From Ensifer sp. Root278 (lineage in GTDB: Bacteria > Pseudomonadota > Alphaproteobacteria > Rhizobiales > Rhizobiaceae): a stretch of DNA of 64,000 nucleotides. Every line of letters begins with the position of its first letter. Within the stretch, counting starts at the first letter, position 1. Position numbers and translations under genes: made by a program. Location of the stretch: assembly GCF_001429285.1 (NCBI RefSeq), contig NZ_LMJJ01000010.1:53086-117085 (forward strand), given 5' to 3'. Positions 26,082-36,344 of the stretch are shown here, in pieces. The notes under the pieces are model-generated. The model saw only the letters and a program-made list of their open reading frames with translations. It did not search any database and was not told the DNA's origin.

Positions 26082-26309
26082 TCAATCTGTCCATGCGTAC
26101 ACAACAAACAACGCCAACCCGATCAAGATCAGGCCGAGGCCGAGCGCGTTTCTGGGCAAGCCGAGAAAGCGCAAACCCTGCCCTTTGGGTTCAAGTGTCG
26201 GCTTTGTGTCCTGTGGATCGCTGAGAGGGCGTCGGCCAAGCGCCGCCCATGCCATACATACGACGCCAAATGTCACACACGCGGCTGCTATCAGGACCGT
26301 TATCGACAT
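26082..26309 (-). CDS. Small two-helix membrane protein (75 aa)
   Basis: GGGAGGCGAC precedes the ATG at 26309. The protein has two membrane segments (residues 3-25 and 52-72) joined by a short basic loop. No family recognised. The strong ribosome site and clear topology make it likely to be real. Confidence 0.6.
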   Translation of the reverse strand: MSITVLIAAACVTFGVVCMAWAALGRRPLSDPQDTKPTLEPKGQGLRFLGLPRNALGLGLILIGLALFVVYAWTD

Positions 26310-26363
26310 GTGTGTCGCCTCCCATCGGACTACTCGATCCCGACCGTCCGCCGTTGTTGGAGA

Positions 26364-26537
26364 CTAGTCACCAGCAACGGGTGGCAGGAAGACAGCTTGC
26401 GGGGCGCCATCTCCCAGGAGCGCTCCGCCCACGGCCAAATAAACCAGAACAGCACAAAGCCCGAACAGGATGAGCCAAACAGGAAACATCCCGGATGCTC
26501 GTTCTTCAGGTGAACCATAGTCGTTTCGTCGCCACAT
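26364..26537 (-). CDS. Small single-helix membrane protein (57 aa), stress promoter
   Basis: From the ATG at 26537 (GGGAAGAG upstream) the product has a short charged N-terminus and one membrane helix (FPVWLILFGLCAVLVYLAVG), then a short tail. I could not name it. Support comes mainly from the exact EcfG-type promoter at 26564-26588, which would give a leader of about 20 bases, suggesting a stress-induced membrane peptide. Confidence 0.5.
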   Translation of the reverse strand: MWRRNDYGSPEERASGMFPVWLILFGLCAVLVYLAVGGALLGDGAPQAVFLPPVAGD

Positions 26538-26563
26538 CGCTCTTCCCATTCGTACTGAAGAAG

Positions 26564-26588
26564 AACGAGGCTGCCAGCGACATGTTCC
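26564..26588 (-). promoter_or_regulatory. EcfG-type promoter GGAAC-N17-GTT
   Basis: AAC (26564-26566) and GTTCC (26584-26588), 17 bases apart, read leftward as GGAAC-N17-GTT. Confidence 0.65.
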
Positions 26589-26813
26589 ACGATGCGCAGC
26601 GCGCCTTGGAACCAGGAAAACTCGCGAGGCACTCGTCCAGACCCTCTTTCTTCACCGAGATGGCTCGCCACGGGAACAAGGTTTCCAGTAGCTGAGTAAC
26701 CGGGGCAGAGCGGCTATGTGGTGCAACGAACTCCAATGCCAGGTCTCGATGACTTGGAACCCGACTTTCCTGCTTGTCGGTGCGATGCGGTTTTCGTGCG
26801 CAAATTGGCGTTG

Positions 26814-27119
26814 TCAGGTCAATGGCTTGTTGCCGTGGGGTCCCGAGCGCGCATGGTAGTGGGCAGCAACCGCTGACGTTGCCATGCCAGCCTCCAAACA
26901 CGCACCGATGAAGGCATCTCGGGCGACCGCTGCTGGAACGGAGCGATTCAACGCACAGCGGCACGTTATCATGGCTCGTTCATAGCCTTGTCCGTGCCGT
27001 ATCGGCCATTCATGTTCCAGAAAATCCAGCGCGTCGTAGACCGATGCGAAAATGCGGTTCGATCCTGACTGCAAACGAACAGATAACGGGACCGCCCAAG
27101 GTATCTCAGGAAGGCGCAT
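26814..27119 (-). CDS. DUF982 protein
   Basis: From the ATG at 27119 (GGAAGGAGG ribosome site) the 101-residue protein fits DUF982: a beta start (PLSVRLQSGSNRIFASV), the DALDFLEHEWP motif, then a helical half (RAMITCRCAL, VARDAFIGACLEAG). DUF982 proteins are small, abundant in rhizobial plasmids and of unknown function. Two more are in this window (36345-36623 and 42036-42344). Confidence 0.85.
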   Translation of the reverse strand: MRLPEIPWAVPLSVRLQSGSNRIFASVYDALDFLEHEWPIRHGQGYERAMITCRCALNRSVPAAVARDAFIGACLEAGMATSAVAAHYHARSGPHGNKPLT

Positions 27120-27479
27120 AATGTCCTCCTTCCGCAGGTTAACGGATTGAAAAATTAACATAAATTAGAAATGAAATTATATAGCGACAAGCCCCATCCT
27201 TCAACGTTGATACAGTAGTCATCTCGGGGGACAGGCCTAGTACATTCGCCGTACGGATTGCGAGAACGCGGTGAGGGAACCTAGTGCCGGCCTCCGGCCA
27301 TGGGCTATCGCGAGATGTCCGCGGCGGACTACGGAAGGACGATGGAGCTTGTCTGATCGCTGCCGCGCAAACCGCCTCCGGATGCAGGTAAGCAGCGATC
27401 AGGAATACTCGGCGCTTTTGTGGCGGGCACCGAGTGTCACGAGATCCGGGGTCGTCATTTGAGCAGGTTGATATATTAG

Positions 27480-27636
27480 CAAAACCGTACCGGAATTGCC
27501 GAAAGCGACCTTCCTTGCGGGGACCTTTGTTCGTATCTGAGTGCATCGGCTCGGCCGATGGAGTTTTTCTTCCCCGCGTTCAGAGAGCCATCTGGGTGCG
27601 AACCTTGCCCCGCCTTCCCCGGCGGGGCTTTCTTTT
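27480..27636 (+). ncRNA. Possible sRNA or leader ending in an intrinsic terminator
   Basis: A perfect stem GCCCCGCC/GGCGGGGC (27607-27628) followed by TTTCTTTT makes a good plus-strand terminator, yet no plus-strand gene ends before it. A second hairpin (CATCGGC/GCCGATG, 27543-27559) followed by TTTTT precedes it. The 615-base gap 27120-27734 has no recognisable protein, so the terminator may close a small RNA. I could not identify a convincing promoter; the 5' end is a guess. Confidence 0.3.
27607..27636 (+). terminator. Intrinsic terminator upstream of panD
   Basis: An 8-bp GC stem (27607-27614 with 27621-27628) is followed by TTTCTTTT. It insulates panD from upstream transcription. Confidence 0.65.
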
Positions 27637-27734
27637 CAATTTCCGCTTGGCGATTGTCGGAGCGCGAAGATCTCCGCGTCGGTCGGCAGCGCCAAGGCGC
27701 GAGGAACCTGATCAACCGCGAGGCGTGAAAAAGC

Positions 27735-28187
27735 ATGAGAAAGCTGGTCGCAGGGAAGCTCCATGGCATTTATGTCACCGAGGCGAACCTCAACTATCAT
27801 GGGTCGATAACTCTTGACCCGGACCACTGTGAGGAGGCCGGCATCTTGCCGATGGAGTTCGTCGAGATCTGGAACAAGAATTCCGGCGCGCGCATCTCCA
27901 CTTACGTCATCCTCGGTGAGCGCGGATCCAGGTGCTGCATCCTCAATGGTGCGGCCGCAAGGACCTGCCAGCCCGGCGACCAGATCATCATATGCAACTC
28001 GGTCTACCTCGACGAAAGCCGGCTTACTTCCTTAAAGCCGAAAGTGCTGACCTTCGACGAGAACAACCACGTGCAGGATCGCCTCTGCTACTCGGTGGGG
28101 GTCGATGCATCGAGCAAATACACCTTCGAAATCCTCGACGAGGCTGAGACGGCGTTGCCCATACCGCTCATGGTGTCCGGTAGCTGA
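27735..28187 (+). CDS. panD: Aspartate 1-decarboxylase
   Basis: A 150-residue pyruvoyl-dependent decarboxylase that makes beta-alanine from L-aspartate for pantothenate and CoA synthesis. The self-cleavage site is G23-S24 in YHGSITLD, where S24 becomes the pyruvoyl group. [19 protein letters not shown] and [15 protein letters not shown] are characteristic. The protein is somewhat longer than the usual 120-140 residues because of its C-terminal tail. It stands alone, without panB or panC. Confidence 0.92.
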   Translation: MRKLVAGKLHGIYVTEANLNYHGSITLDPDHCEEAGILPMEFVEIWNKNSGARISTYVILGERGSRCCILNGAAARTCQPGDQIIICNSVYLDESRLTSLKPKVLTFDENNHVQDRLCYSVGVDASSKYTFEILDEAETALPIPLMVSGS

Positions 28188-28257
28188 TGGTTCGCTGAGA
28201 GTCCGCAAGCATGTCAGGCCCCGTGGTCTCTGGCGCGGCCGGCCTTTTGCGTCTTCC

Positions 28258-29343
28258 TCAAAGCGCTAATGAGAACTGCGGCGCGCTTTCGAGTTTGGCT
28301 GGTTCAAGCGACGACAGGGTCACGCCCAGCAACCGGATGCCTTTCGGAGCAGGGAAGAGCGGAGACAACAGCATCGTCATGACCGCGGCAAGCTCGGCGG
28401 CACTCGCGATCGGTGCTGCAGTTGTCTTGCTTCGCGTGATCTGCGTGAAATCCGCCCACTTTACCTTGAGCGTAGCGGTCTTGGCGCGAATGCCGCTCGC
28501 CTCGCAATAGCGCCAGACCTTTTCGATCAGCGGTTCGAGACCGGCTCGCGCGGTTTCAAAATCGTGGACGTCCACTAAGAACGTGTCTTCCGCACCGATG
28601 GACTTGCGCACCCGGTCGGCCTTCACCTGGCGCTCGTCGATACCGCGGGCGATCCAGTAGAAGTAAGGCCCTGATTTTCCGAAGTGTTGCTGCAGGAAGG
28701 CGATATCGTGAGCCTTCAGATCGGCGCCCGTTTCGATGCCGAGCTTGTGCATGCGCTCGGCGGTTGCCGGGCCGACGCCATGGAATTTCTTGACGGGCAG
28801 CGCCTCGACGAAAGCCGGACCGTTCTTCGGGGTGATGACGAAGAGGCCGTCCGGCTTCCTCTGGTCGGAAGCCATCTTGGCAAGGAACTTGTTGTAGGAA
28901 ACGCCGGCCGAAGCGGTCAAGCCTGTCCTTGCCCTGATCTTTGCGCGGATCTCCTCGGCGATCTCGGTCGCAACCTCCATTCCCTTGAGGTTCTCGGTAA
29001 CATCCAGATAGGCCTCGTCGAGCGAGAGCGGTTCGATCAATGGTGTGTATTCGGCAAAGACCGCGTGGATCTGCTGTGAGACTGCGCGGTAAGCATCGAA
29101 CCGCGGCCTCACGAAAACCAGATCCGGGCATTTCCGCTTGGCCGTGACGGACGGCATGGCCGAATGGACGCCGTACTTGCGCGCCTCATAGCTCGCGGCT
29201 GCCACCACTCCGCGGGCCTCGCCAAAGCCGACGGCGATCGGAAGCCCGCGAAGCTCGGGATTGTCCCGCTGCTCCACCGAGGCGTAGAAGGCATCCATAT
29301 CGACATGGATGATCTTGCGCGGCTGCCTGAAAGTATCTGTCAC
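28258..29343 (-). CDS. dinB: DNA polymerase IV (Y family)
   Basis: A 361-residue translesion polymerase. The catalytic acidic residues are in IIHVDMDAFYASVEQ and LSLDEAYLDV, the helix-hairpin-helix thumb region is at GVGPATAERMHKLGI, and the little-finger domain follows from about residue 245. I place the start at the GTG at 29343, which gives the normal N-terminus and lies 8 bases after the SRAP stop codon. It is co-transcribed with the SRAP gene from the LexA-controlled divergent region at 30187. Confidence 0.92.
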   Translation of the reverse strand: MTDTFRQPRKIIHVDMDAFYASVEQRDNPELRGLPIAVGFGEARGVVAAASYEARKYGVHSAMPSVTAKRKCPDLVFVRPRFDAYRAVSQQIHAVFAEYTPLIEPLSLDEAYLDVTENLKGMEVATEIAEEIRAKIRARTGLTASAGVSYNKFLAKMASDQRKPDGLFVITPKNGPAFVEALPVKKFHGVGPATAERMHKLGIETGADLKAHDIAFLQQHFGKSGPYFYWIARGIDERQVKADRVRKSIGAEDTFLVDVHDFETARAGLEPLIEKVWRYCEASGIRAKTATLKVKWADFTQITRSKTTAAPIASAAELAAVMTMLLSPLFPAPKGIRLLGVTLSSLEPAKLESAPQFSLAL

Positions 29344-29350
29344 GGCTGGC

Positions 29351-30022
29351 TCACAGCAATAGTTCCTCGCCCGGCGATGGCGCAGGCGGCTCGACGACAA
29401 CAAGCATGTTGCCCGGAAGCGGCCGCTGCAGGTGCTTCACCTCATCCCAGGATCCGGTGAGCCACAGGTCGACCTCTTCAGGTGTGGTCAGGATCACCGG
29501 CATGGCCTTTTGATGGATCGGCGCGACGATCTCGTTCGGGGATGTGGTGAGGAAGCCGAAAAGCTCATATTCGCGCTCACCATAGCGCACGCGCCTGACA
29601 CCCTTCCACGGTGTCCAGAAGCCGGCGAAGAACATCAGCGGCCGCTCTTTGTTGCCGGCAAACCAGGCGTTCGGGATTTTCCCGCCGGGAACTAAGCTTG
29701 CCGGATCCGGCTCGGCAAAGGAGGTGAAGGGTACGACGCAGCGACTGGTCGGCCCGAGCCAGCGTCTCCAGTGCGGAGAGGTGACGTTTCGGATGTTGGT
29801 GACGCCTGGATCGTAGTTCTTCACGAAAGCCGGCGGCGAGGGCATGCCCCAGGTGACACGCGTGATCTCGCGTTGACCGTCGTCGCCGATGCGAACAACC
29901 GGCGCCTGGTAGTCGGGATAAACGTCATAGGATGGCTGGTTCCAGCCGGCCTTGTGGCGGAAGGCTTTGGTGAATGCGATCACGGCATCGCGTGTCGTCG
30001 TGATGTTGTAGAGATTGCACAC
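29351..30022 (-). CDS. SRAP (SOS response-associated peptidase, YedK/HMCES type)
   Basis: A 223-residue protein that caps abasic sites in single-stranded DNA through a thiazolidine bond. The catalytic residue is Cys2, so translation must begin at the GTG at 30022 (product starts M-C-N-L-Y), with GGAGGATC upstream. The longer open frame would bury this cysteine. Other signatures are RCVVPFTSFAEP and the active histidine in APIHQKAMPV. It forms an operon with dinB and faces imuA across the LexA box. Confidence 0.9.
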   Translation of the reverse strand: MCNLYNITTTRDAVIAFTKAFRHKAGWNQPSYDVYPDYQAPVVRIGDDGQREITRVTWGMPSPPAFVKNYDPGVTNIRNVTSPHWRRWLGPTSRCVVPFTSFAEPDPASLVPGGKIPNAWFAGNKERPLMFFAGFWTPWKGVRRVRYGEREYELFGFLTTSPNEIVAPIHQKAMPVILTTPEEVDLWLTGSWDEVKHLQRPLPGNMLVVVEPPAPSPGEELLL

Positions 30023-30186
30023 GGGCTCTGATCCTCCGCTTTTCTCATCGTCCTTCATACCAGCGCCCGCGCGCCTCTGTCGCCGTTCCCGGCGGCCGAC
30101 GCATCCGTCTGCGCGAGGCCGCGTCTCCGTGCGGATCGCAATCAACAGGCTCTTTTCTGAACTTCGTTGACTCGCAACCCAAATAG

Positions 30187-30201
30187 GAACAAATAGAGAA
30201 C
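30187..30201. promoter_or_regulatory. LexA (SOS) box between SRAP-dinB and imuA-imuB-dnaE2
   Basis: GAAC (30187-30190) and GAAC (30198-30201) are separated by 7 bases. This GAAC-N7-GAAC (GTTC-N7-GTTC on the other strand) is the alphaproteobacterial LexA site. It lies 52 bases before imuA and about 165 bases before the divergent SRAP gene, so one operator could control both. Confidence 0.85.
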
Positions 30202-30252
30202 ATATCAACAGGAAGCGCTAATGCATAGCCCTGAGGAGTTGTTCCTTCCAAA

Positions 30253-31014
30253 ATGTCCCGTCCAGTCGACAATATCGTCGTCTCAGCACTTCGCGAGCGC
30301 ATCCAGCGCCTCGAGGGCACGAGCGGCCGTGGACGGCAGGTCCTGCCGTTTGGTGTCGTCGAGATTGATCGGCGCTTGCCGGGCGGCGGGCTCACACTCG
30401 GTTCGTTGCATGAGGTCGCCGGCGGCGGCAACGGTGCAATCGACGGCGCTGCAGCCGCCCTCTTTTCGGCGGGCATTGCCGCCCGCTCGAAGGGCAAGGT
30501 GCTCTGGTGCGTGACGCGGCCGGATCTCTTCGCGCCGGCGCTGGCTCAAGTAGGTCTTTCGCCGAGCCGCGTCATCTATGTGGAGGCCGGCGACGAAAAG
30601 GCGCTTCTCGCCTGCATGGAAGAAGGGCTTCGCCACGGCGGACTTGGGGCCGTCGTCGGCGAACTCGCCCGCCTTTCGATGACCTCTTCACGCCGCTTGC
30701 AGCTTGCGGCCGAAAGCTCAGGCACGATGGGTATCGCGATCCGCCGCTGGCGACGACAGGCCGAGGCTTCGGATTTCGGGCAGCCGACGGCATCGGTCAC
30801 GCGCTGGCGGGTGTCCGTCCTGCCGTCGGCCCCCTTGCCGGTTCCAGGCGTCGGCCGCGCGCGTTGGCTGGTCGAACTTATCCGCTGCCGCGCCGGCGAA
30901 AGTGCAGATTTCGAAGTGGAGGCCCCAGATGCCAAGGGTCGTATCGCTCTTCCTCCCGAGCTGGTCCACGGATCGCCTGAGGCGCAAGCTCGGCGACGCA
31001 GCGCCACCGGCTGA
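30253..31014 (+). CDS. imuA: ImuA, mutasome accessory protein
   Basis: A 253-residue RecA/SulA-like protein (segments LPGGGLTLGSLHEVAGGG and KGKVLWCVTRPDLF correspond to a degenerate nucleotide-binding fold). With ImuB and DnaE2 it forms the SOS-induced mutasome that bypasses lesions. It is first in the cassette, and imuB begins inside its 3' end (86-base overlap). Confidence 0.9.
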   Translation: MSRPVDNIVVSALRERIQRLEGTSGRGRQVLPFGVVEIDRRLPGGGLTLGSLHEVAGGGNGAIDGAAAALFSAGIAARSKGKVLWCVTRPDLFAPALAQVGLSPSRVIYVEAGDEKALLACMEEGLRHGGLGAVVGELARLSMTSSRRLQLAAESSGTMGIAIRRWRRQAEASDFGQPTASVTRWRVSVLPSAPLPVPGVGRARWLVELIRCRAGESADFEVEAPDAKGRIALPPELVHGSPEAQARRRSATG

Positions 31015-32452
31015 AACGCCTCTCGTCCTCGTCGGTCGCGAAAAACGCCGGCGCGTGGTGCTCTCGGCGAATGCTGCGGCGATAGCCGCTAACCTGAGGC
31101 CGGGCATGGCTGCCACGAAGGCCCAGGCGCTCGTCACAAATCTTGTCGTCATGGACGCCGATCCGGCGGCTGATGCAGAAGCGCTCGAACGCCTGGCGCT
31201 CTGGGCGCTGCAGCGCTACGCGCCGATCGTCGCTGCCGACCCGCCCGACGGCTTGGTGATCGACACGACCGGTGCCGATCACCTGCATGGCGGCGAAGAC
31301 CTGATGCTTTCGGGCATGGTCAACCGATTCTTCGGATCCGGCATCGAAGCACGGGCTGCCGTTGCCGATACGTGGGGGGCGGCCCATGCCGGCGCCCGGT
31401 TTCTCGCTCATCCGACGCTTGTCATCGCGCCGTGCGCGCAGGAGGACATCATCCAGAACCTACCGATCGCAGCGCTGCGCCTCGATCCGGCAATCGTTCA
31501 TGGCCTTCGCGTGCTTGGCTTCAACACGATCGGCGAGGTGGCCGGCGTGCCGCGGGCGCCGCTTGCTCTCCGATTTGGACCCGAGCTTGGCCGTCGTCTC
31601 GACCAGGCCCTGGGAAAGACTGTCGAACCGATCGACCCGGTGCGCACGCCCGATCTCATCGAGGTTCGCCGCTCCTTTGGTGAACCAATTGCGGCTGCCG
31701 AGACCATCGCGCGCTATACAGCCAAGCTGGTGCTCATGCTCTGTCGGGTACTGGAAGAAAAGGGTCTTGGCGCGCGTCGCGTCGATCTTCTCTTCCATCG
31801 CGTCGACAACACCTACCAGGCGATCCGCGCAGGTACCGCGACCCCTGTTCGCGACGCCAAGCGCTTGACGCGGCTTATTACCGATCGGATCGAAACGATC
31901 GACCCTGGCTTCGGGATCGAGATCATGTCGCTGACGGCAACCCACGCCGAACCGCTTGTGGCGAGCCAGATCATCTCTTCGCTGGTCGATGAGCCGGACG
32001 CCGATGTTTCCGGCCTGATCGACATCTTGGGAAACCGTATCGGCGCACGTCGGCTCTATCGCTTTGCACCGGTTGCAAGCGACGTGCCCGAGCGCTCCAT
32101 CAACCGCATCGCGCCGATGGCGCCGGACGAAGGCCAGACCTGGCCCGGCCATTGGCCAAGGCCGGTGCGCCTGCTTGTCCATCCCGAACCGATCGAGACG
32201 ATGGCGCTGCTTCCCGATCATCCGCCGGTCAGCTTCACCTGGCGCGGCGTGCGCCGGCGGGTGAGACGCGCCGATGGGCCGGAGCGCGTCTTCGGCGAGT
32301 GGTGGAAACGTGACGCCGAGCTCGTCGCCGTGCGCGACTATTTCCAGGTCGAGGACGACGCCGGCGAGCGCTACTGGATATATCGCGCAGGCGACGGCGA
32401 ACACAGCGAGACCGGCAGCCACCAATGGTTCCTGCACGGGATCTTCGGATGA
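30929..32452 (+). CDS. imuB: ImuB, Y-family-like mutasome subunit
   Basis: The ATG at 30929 has GTGGAGG upstream and gives a 507-residue protein. It has the Y-polymerase fold ([45 protein letters not shown]), but the catalytic acidic residues of DinB (DMDAFY, SLDEAY) are replaced, as expected for ImuB, which acts as a clamp-binding hub rather than a polymerase. The C-terminal part (about 400-507) is the family tail that binds partner proteins. Its stop overlaps the dnaE2 start (ATGA). Confidence 0.92.
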   Translation: MPRVVSLFLPSWSTDRLRRKLGDAAPPAETPLVLVGREKRRRVVLSANAAAIAANLRPGMAATKAQALVTNLVVMDADPAADAEALERLALWALQRYAPIVAADPPDGLVIDTTGADHLHGGEDLMLSGMVNRFFGSGIEARAAVADTWGAAHAGARFLAHPTLVIAPCAQEDIIQNLPIAALRLDPAIVHGLRVLGFNTIGEVAGVPRAPLALRFGPELGRRLDQALGKTVEPIDPVRTPDLIEVRRSFGEPIAAAETIARYTAKLVLMLCRVLEEKGLGARRVDLLFHRVDNTYQAIRAGTATPVRDAKRLTRLITDRIETIDPGFGIEIMSLTATHAEPLVASQIISSLVDEPDADVSGLIDILGNRIGARRLYRFAPVASDVPERSINRIAPMAPDEGQTWPGHWPRPVRLLVHPEPIETMALLPDHPPVSFTWRGVRRRVRRADGPERVFGEWWKRDAELVAVRDYFQVEDDAGERYWIYRAGDGEHSETGSHQWFLHGIFG

Positions 32453-35400
32453 CGACGCCGCGCTATGCCGAGCTGCAGGCTACCTCCCATTTCTCATTCC
32501 TGCGCGGTGCTTCCTCCTGTGAAGAGCTGTTTCAATGCGCAGCAGCGCTCGGCATCGAGGCGCTGGCGGTGGCCGACCGCAACAGTCTTGCCGGCATCGT
32601 GCGCGCCCATCAGGCGGCCAAGGATGCTGGCGTTCGGCTGGTCGTCGGCTGCCGCCTCGATCTTGAAGGCGACCTCTCGGTGCTCGTCTATCCGACAGAC
32701 CGGCCGGCCTATGCGCGACTTTGCCGGCTGCTGTCGCTCGGCAAGAAGCGCCGCGGCAAGGCGAAATGCCGGCTCGACTGGTCCGATCTCGTTGCCTATG
32801 GCGAAGGACTGATCGCCGTCCTCATTCCCGATGCTGCTGATGAGGACTGCGCGTTGCGCCTACGGCGTCTGAAGGAAGCGTTTGGCGATCGTTCTTACTT
32901 GGCGCTGACGCTGCGCCGCCGGCCGAACGACCAGTTGCGGCTTCACCAGCTTTCCAACATGGCGATTTCGATCGGGGTGCCGACGGTCGTCACCAATGAT
33001 GTGCTGTTTCATGTGCCCGAGCGCCGCATCCTGCAGGATGTCGTCACCTGCATTCGACACAACATCACAATCGACGAGGCCGGTTTCCGCCGCGAGCGGC
33101 ACGCCGACCGCTACCTGAAGCCGCCCGAAGAAATGGCGCGCCTCTTTGCGCGCTACCCCGAAGCCCTGGGCCGCACCATCGAGATCATGGAGCGGTGCCG
33201 CTTTTCGCTCGACGAGCTCGCCTATCAATATCCAGAGGAGCGATCCAACCCGGAGCTGACGGCGCAACAGACGCTGGCGCAACTCACCTGGGAGGGCGCT
33301 GCCTGGCGCTATCCCGAAGGGTTGCCGGCCAAGGTCCGAAAGAACCTCGAGCACGAACTTCGACTAATCGAGAAGCTTCAATATGCGCCCTACTTCCTGA
33401 CGGTGAACGCGATCGTACGTTTTGCCCGTTCAAGAGACATTCTCTGCCAGGGCAGGGGATCGGCTGCCAATTCGTCCGTCTGCTATGTGCTTGGCATTAC
33501 TTCGATCGACCCTGACATAAACGACCTTCTCTTCGAGCGCTTTGTTTCCGAGGAGCGGCGCGAGCCGCCTGACATCGACGTCGACTTCGAGCACGAGCGC
33601 CGCGAGATCGTGATGCAATGGGTGTTCGAGACCTATGGCCGCGATCACGCGGCCCTTTGCTCGACGGTTATCCGCTACCGGTCGAAGGGCGCCATTCGGG
33701 ATGTCGGCAAGGCGCTTGGGCTGCCTGAGGACATGACGAAGATGCTGTCGTCACAGGTCTGGGGCTGGGGCGAGGACGTCGGCGAGAAACATGCCGAGGA
33801 GCTCAATCTCAATCTTTCTGACCGGCGATTGCGCCTGACGCTGGACCTGGCACGGCAGCTGATGGGAGCACCTCGCCACCTGTCGCAGCATCCGGGCGGC
33901 TTCGTTTTGACCCATGACCGCCTCGACGAACTCGTCCCGATCGAGCCGGCCGCCATGGCCGACCGTCAGGTCATCGAATGGGACAAGGACGATATCGATA
34001 TCCTCAAGTTCATGAAGGTCGATTGCCTGGCGCTCGGCATGCTCTCCTGCATGAAGCGCGGCTTTGATCTTCTCGCCCTGCACAAGGGCATCAATCTCGA
34101 TCTCGCGAGCATCCCGGCCGAAGACCCGCGCACCTACGCGATGATCAGGCGTGCCGACACGCTCGGCACCTTCCAGATCGAGAGCCGCGCGCAGATGTCG
34201 ATGCTGCCGAGGATTAAGCCGCGCACCTTCTATGACCTCGTTATCGAGGTGGCGATCGTGCGGCCCGGCCCGATCCAGGGCGACATGGTGCATCCCTATC
34301 TTCGTCGGCGCGAGGGAAAAGAGGCGGTTGTCTATCCGAAGCCGGAACTGGAGCAGGTTCTTGGCAAGACGCTCGGCGTGCCGCTCTTCCAGGAACAGGC
34401 GATGCGGGTCGCGATCGAGTGCGCCGGCTTCACGCCCGGAGAAGCCGATCAGCTCAGGCGCGCCATGGCGACCTTCAAGCATACAGGTGGTGTCTCGAAG
34501 TTCGGCGAGAAGCTTGTCCGGGGCATGGTCGCAAACGGCTATGAACCGGACTTTGCCGTGAAGACCTTCAAGCAGCTCGAAGGGTTCGGAAGCTACGGCT
34601 TTCCTGAAAGCCACGCCGCCTCCTTTGCGCTGATTGCCTATGCTTCTTCCTGGCTGAAATGCTGGCATCCGGACGTCTTCTGTGCGGCTCTCCTCAACGC
34701 TCAGCCGATGGGATTTTATGCCCCGGCCCAGATCGTGCGGGATGCGCGCGACCACAGTGTCGAAGTCCGCCCGGTTTGTGTGAACGCCAGCCGCTGGGAT
34801 TGCACGCTCGAGGCAACGGCCGATGAAAGCCGTCTTGCCGTTCGTCTCGGCTTTCGCATGATCAAGGGGCTCGCGAACACCGATGCTGCGGCAATAGTTG
34901 CCGCGCGCGAGGAACGATCTTTCGAGAGCGTCGACGATCTCTGGCGCCGGGCAGGCGTGCCGGCTGCCTCGCTCATCGAGCTTGCCGAAGCGGACGCCTT
35001 CCAACCTTCGCTGGGGCTTGCGCGGCGCGAGGCGCTATGGGCGATCAAGGCATTGCGCGACGAGCCGCTGCCGCTCTTTGCCGCCGCTTCGGCCCGTGAA
35101 AGCCGGACTGTTGCCGAACTCGATGAACCCTTTGTGGCGCTGAGGCCCATGACTTCGGGTGCGGAGGTGGTGGAGGACTATGGGCATGTCGGGCTGACGC
35201 TGCGCAACCATCCGCTCTCGTTCCTGCGCGCTGATCTTTCGAAACGTCGCAACGTCACCTGCCGCGACGCGATGCTGACGCGCGACGGAAAATGGTTGGA
35301 AGCCGCGGGCTTGGTGCTCGTCCGCCAGCGGCCGGGCTCGGCCAAGGGTGTGATGTTCATCACCATCGAGGATGAGACCGGCATTGCCAACCTCGTCATC

Positions 35401-35715
35401 TGGGCAAAGACCTTCGAGAAGTATCGCCGCGTGGTGCTTGGTGCAGGCATGCTCGGCGTCTATGGCCGTATCCAGCGGGAAGGCGAGGTGGTGCATCTCG
35501 TCGCCCATCGGCTGACCGATCTATCCGCAGAGCTTGCCAGCGTCGGCGATCGGGATGCCGGCTTTCCGCTTCCGCATGGGCGAGGTGACGAGTTTCATCA
35601 TGGGGCGCCGACGCCCGATCCGCGCGGGCTGCCGAAAGGGCCGCGGCCTCGCGACATCGTGGATCCCTATCTGCATCTCGATGCGATCAAGGTGAAGACG
35701 CGGGACTTTCGGTGA
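32449..35715 (+). CDS. dnaE2: Error-prone DNA polymerase DnaE2 (C family)
   Basis: A 1088-residue alternative replicative-type polymerase. The N-terminal PHP domain begins [18 protein letters not shown]. The polymerase core contains the catalytic aspartates in [12 protein letters not shown] and the fingers segment [16 protein letters not shown]. The C-terminal half has HhH motifs and an OB fold ([16 protein letters not shown]). I take the ATG at 32449, overlapping the imuB stop codon, because the product then starts at the PHP domain. It is the last gene of the SOS cassette and is error-prone when recruited by ImuB. Confidence 0.93.
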   Translation: MTTPRYAELQATSHFSFLRGASSCEELFQCAAALGIEALAVADRNSLAGIVRAHQAAKDAGVRLVVGCRLDLEGDLSVLVYPTDRPAYARLCRLLSLGKKRRGKAKCRLDWSDLVAYGEGLIAVLIPDAADEDCALRLRRLKEAFGDRSYLALTLRRRPNDQLRLHQLSNMAISIGVPTVVTNDVLFHVPERRILQDVVTCIRHNITIDEAGFRRERHADRYLKPPEEMARLFARYPEALGRTIEIMERCRFSLDELAYQYPEERSNPELTAQQTLAQLTWEGAAWRYPEGLPAKVRKNLEHELRLIEKLQYAPYFLTVNAIVRFARSRDILCQGRGSAANSSVCYVLGITSIDPDINDLLFERFVSEERREPPDIDVDFEHERREIVMQWVFETYGRDHAALCSTVIRYRSKGAIRDVGKALGLPEDMTKMLSSQVWGWGEDVGEKHAEELNLNLSDRRLRLTLDLARQLMGAPRHLSQHPGGFVLTHDRLDELVPIEPAAMADRQVIEWDKDDIDILKFMKVDCLALGMLSCMKRGFDLLALHKGINLDLASIPAEDPRTYAMIRRADTLGTFQIESRAQMSMLPRIKPRTFYDLVIEVAIVRPGPIQGDMVHPYLRRREGKEAVVYPKPELEQVLGKTLGVPLFQEQAMRVAIECAGFTPGEADQLRRAMATFKHTGGVSKFGEKLVRGMVANGYEPDFAVKTFKQLEGFGSYGFPESHAASFALIAYASSWLKCWHPDVFCAALLNAQPMGFYAPAQIVRDARDHSVEVRPVCVNASRWDCTLEATADESRLAVRLGFRMIKGLANTDAAAIVAAREERSFESVDDLWRRAGVPAASLIELAEADAFQPSLGLARREALWAIKALRDEPLPLFAAASARESRTVAELDEPFVALRPMTSGAEVVEDYGHVGLTLRNHPLSFLRADLSKRRNVTCRDAMLTRDGKWLEAAGLVLVRQRPGSAKGVMFITIEDETGIANLVIWAKTFEKYRRVVLGAGMLGVYGRIQREGEVVHLVAHRLTDLSAELASVGDRDAGFPLPHGRGDEFHHGAPTPDPRGLPKGPRPRDIVDPYLHLDAIKVKTRDFR

Positions 35716-35968
35716 GGGGAAAGTCGACCCTTCGCAGGACGACGACTCGTATCCTTTCAAGTCGGGCGAAACGCGGCCGCGTCAGTCGAGGCCGACAATC
35801 TTCGCTGGCGCGAAGGTTTGGAAAGTTTTCATACCGGAAATCATGCCGGATTTGAAAAGAGGTGTGCCGACAGCGCCCTTCAGCATTCCCTCTTTTTCTT
35901 GATGTAGGTGAACGCAACACACCGGTCATTGTCGATGCAGGCCAGTAGGCACTGCAAAGGCGTTGCGT

Positions 35969-36135
35969 TCAAAATATACGCACGGACGCCCAGATCGCCT
36001 TCAGGTAGATCGAACCGCGCCTCTTCGGATCGATCAGCCCTTGGCAGCCCTCGATGTAGGCCTCCACGGCCGCCAACTTCTGCTTCTCCGAATCCTTCAT
36101 ATCAACTCAAAAAGTGGCATCCAACTTTTTGGGGT
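35969..36135 (-). mobile_element. Probable insertion-sequence remnant (IS3-like end and OrfA start)
   Basis: An end-like sequence TGACCCCAAAAAGTTGGA (minus strand, around 36120-36137) that forms an imperfect inverted repeat with AAAAAGTGG (36109-36117) precedes a 43-codon frame (36100 to 35969). That frame begins MKDSEKQKLAAVEAYIEG, like the start of IS3-family OrfA helix-turn-helix proteins. The frame stops after 43 residues and nothing else of a transposase follows. The rest of 35716-36344 shows no other gene. Confidence 0.4.
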
Positions 36136-36344
36136 CAGTTCAACTATCCGGCTCCAGACCGTGCGCTTCTGCGCGCTCATTACGCCAAGCTTGCGCTAAT
36201 TGCGCGCGGCGGCTTCTTGGTCTCGAGCGGTCATGTTCGGCGCACATCGCGAGATGTTCTCGTTTCATGCGTCCGAAGTCGCAGAATGTCGGGAACGAGG
36301 GGCAGAGAGGCCGCAAGCGCAGCCTCTCACTGTTGATGGTCAGT

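Noticed and set aside
27703..27727. EcfG-like promoter for panD (GGAAC-N17-GTG)
   Set aside because: The -10 element has a mismatch at its last base, and the site lies too close to the start codon.
33751..35004. Long minus-strand open frame (417 codons) opposite dnaE2
   Set aside because: It is the antisense shadow of a clearly recognised polymerase gene in high-GC DNA. Its translation has no family-like motifs.
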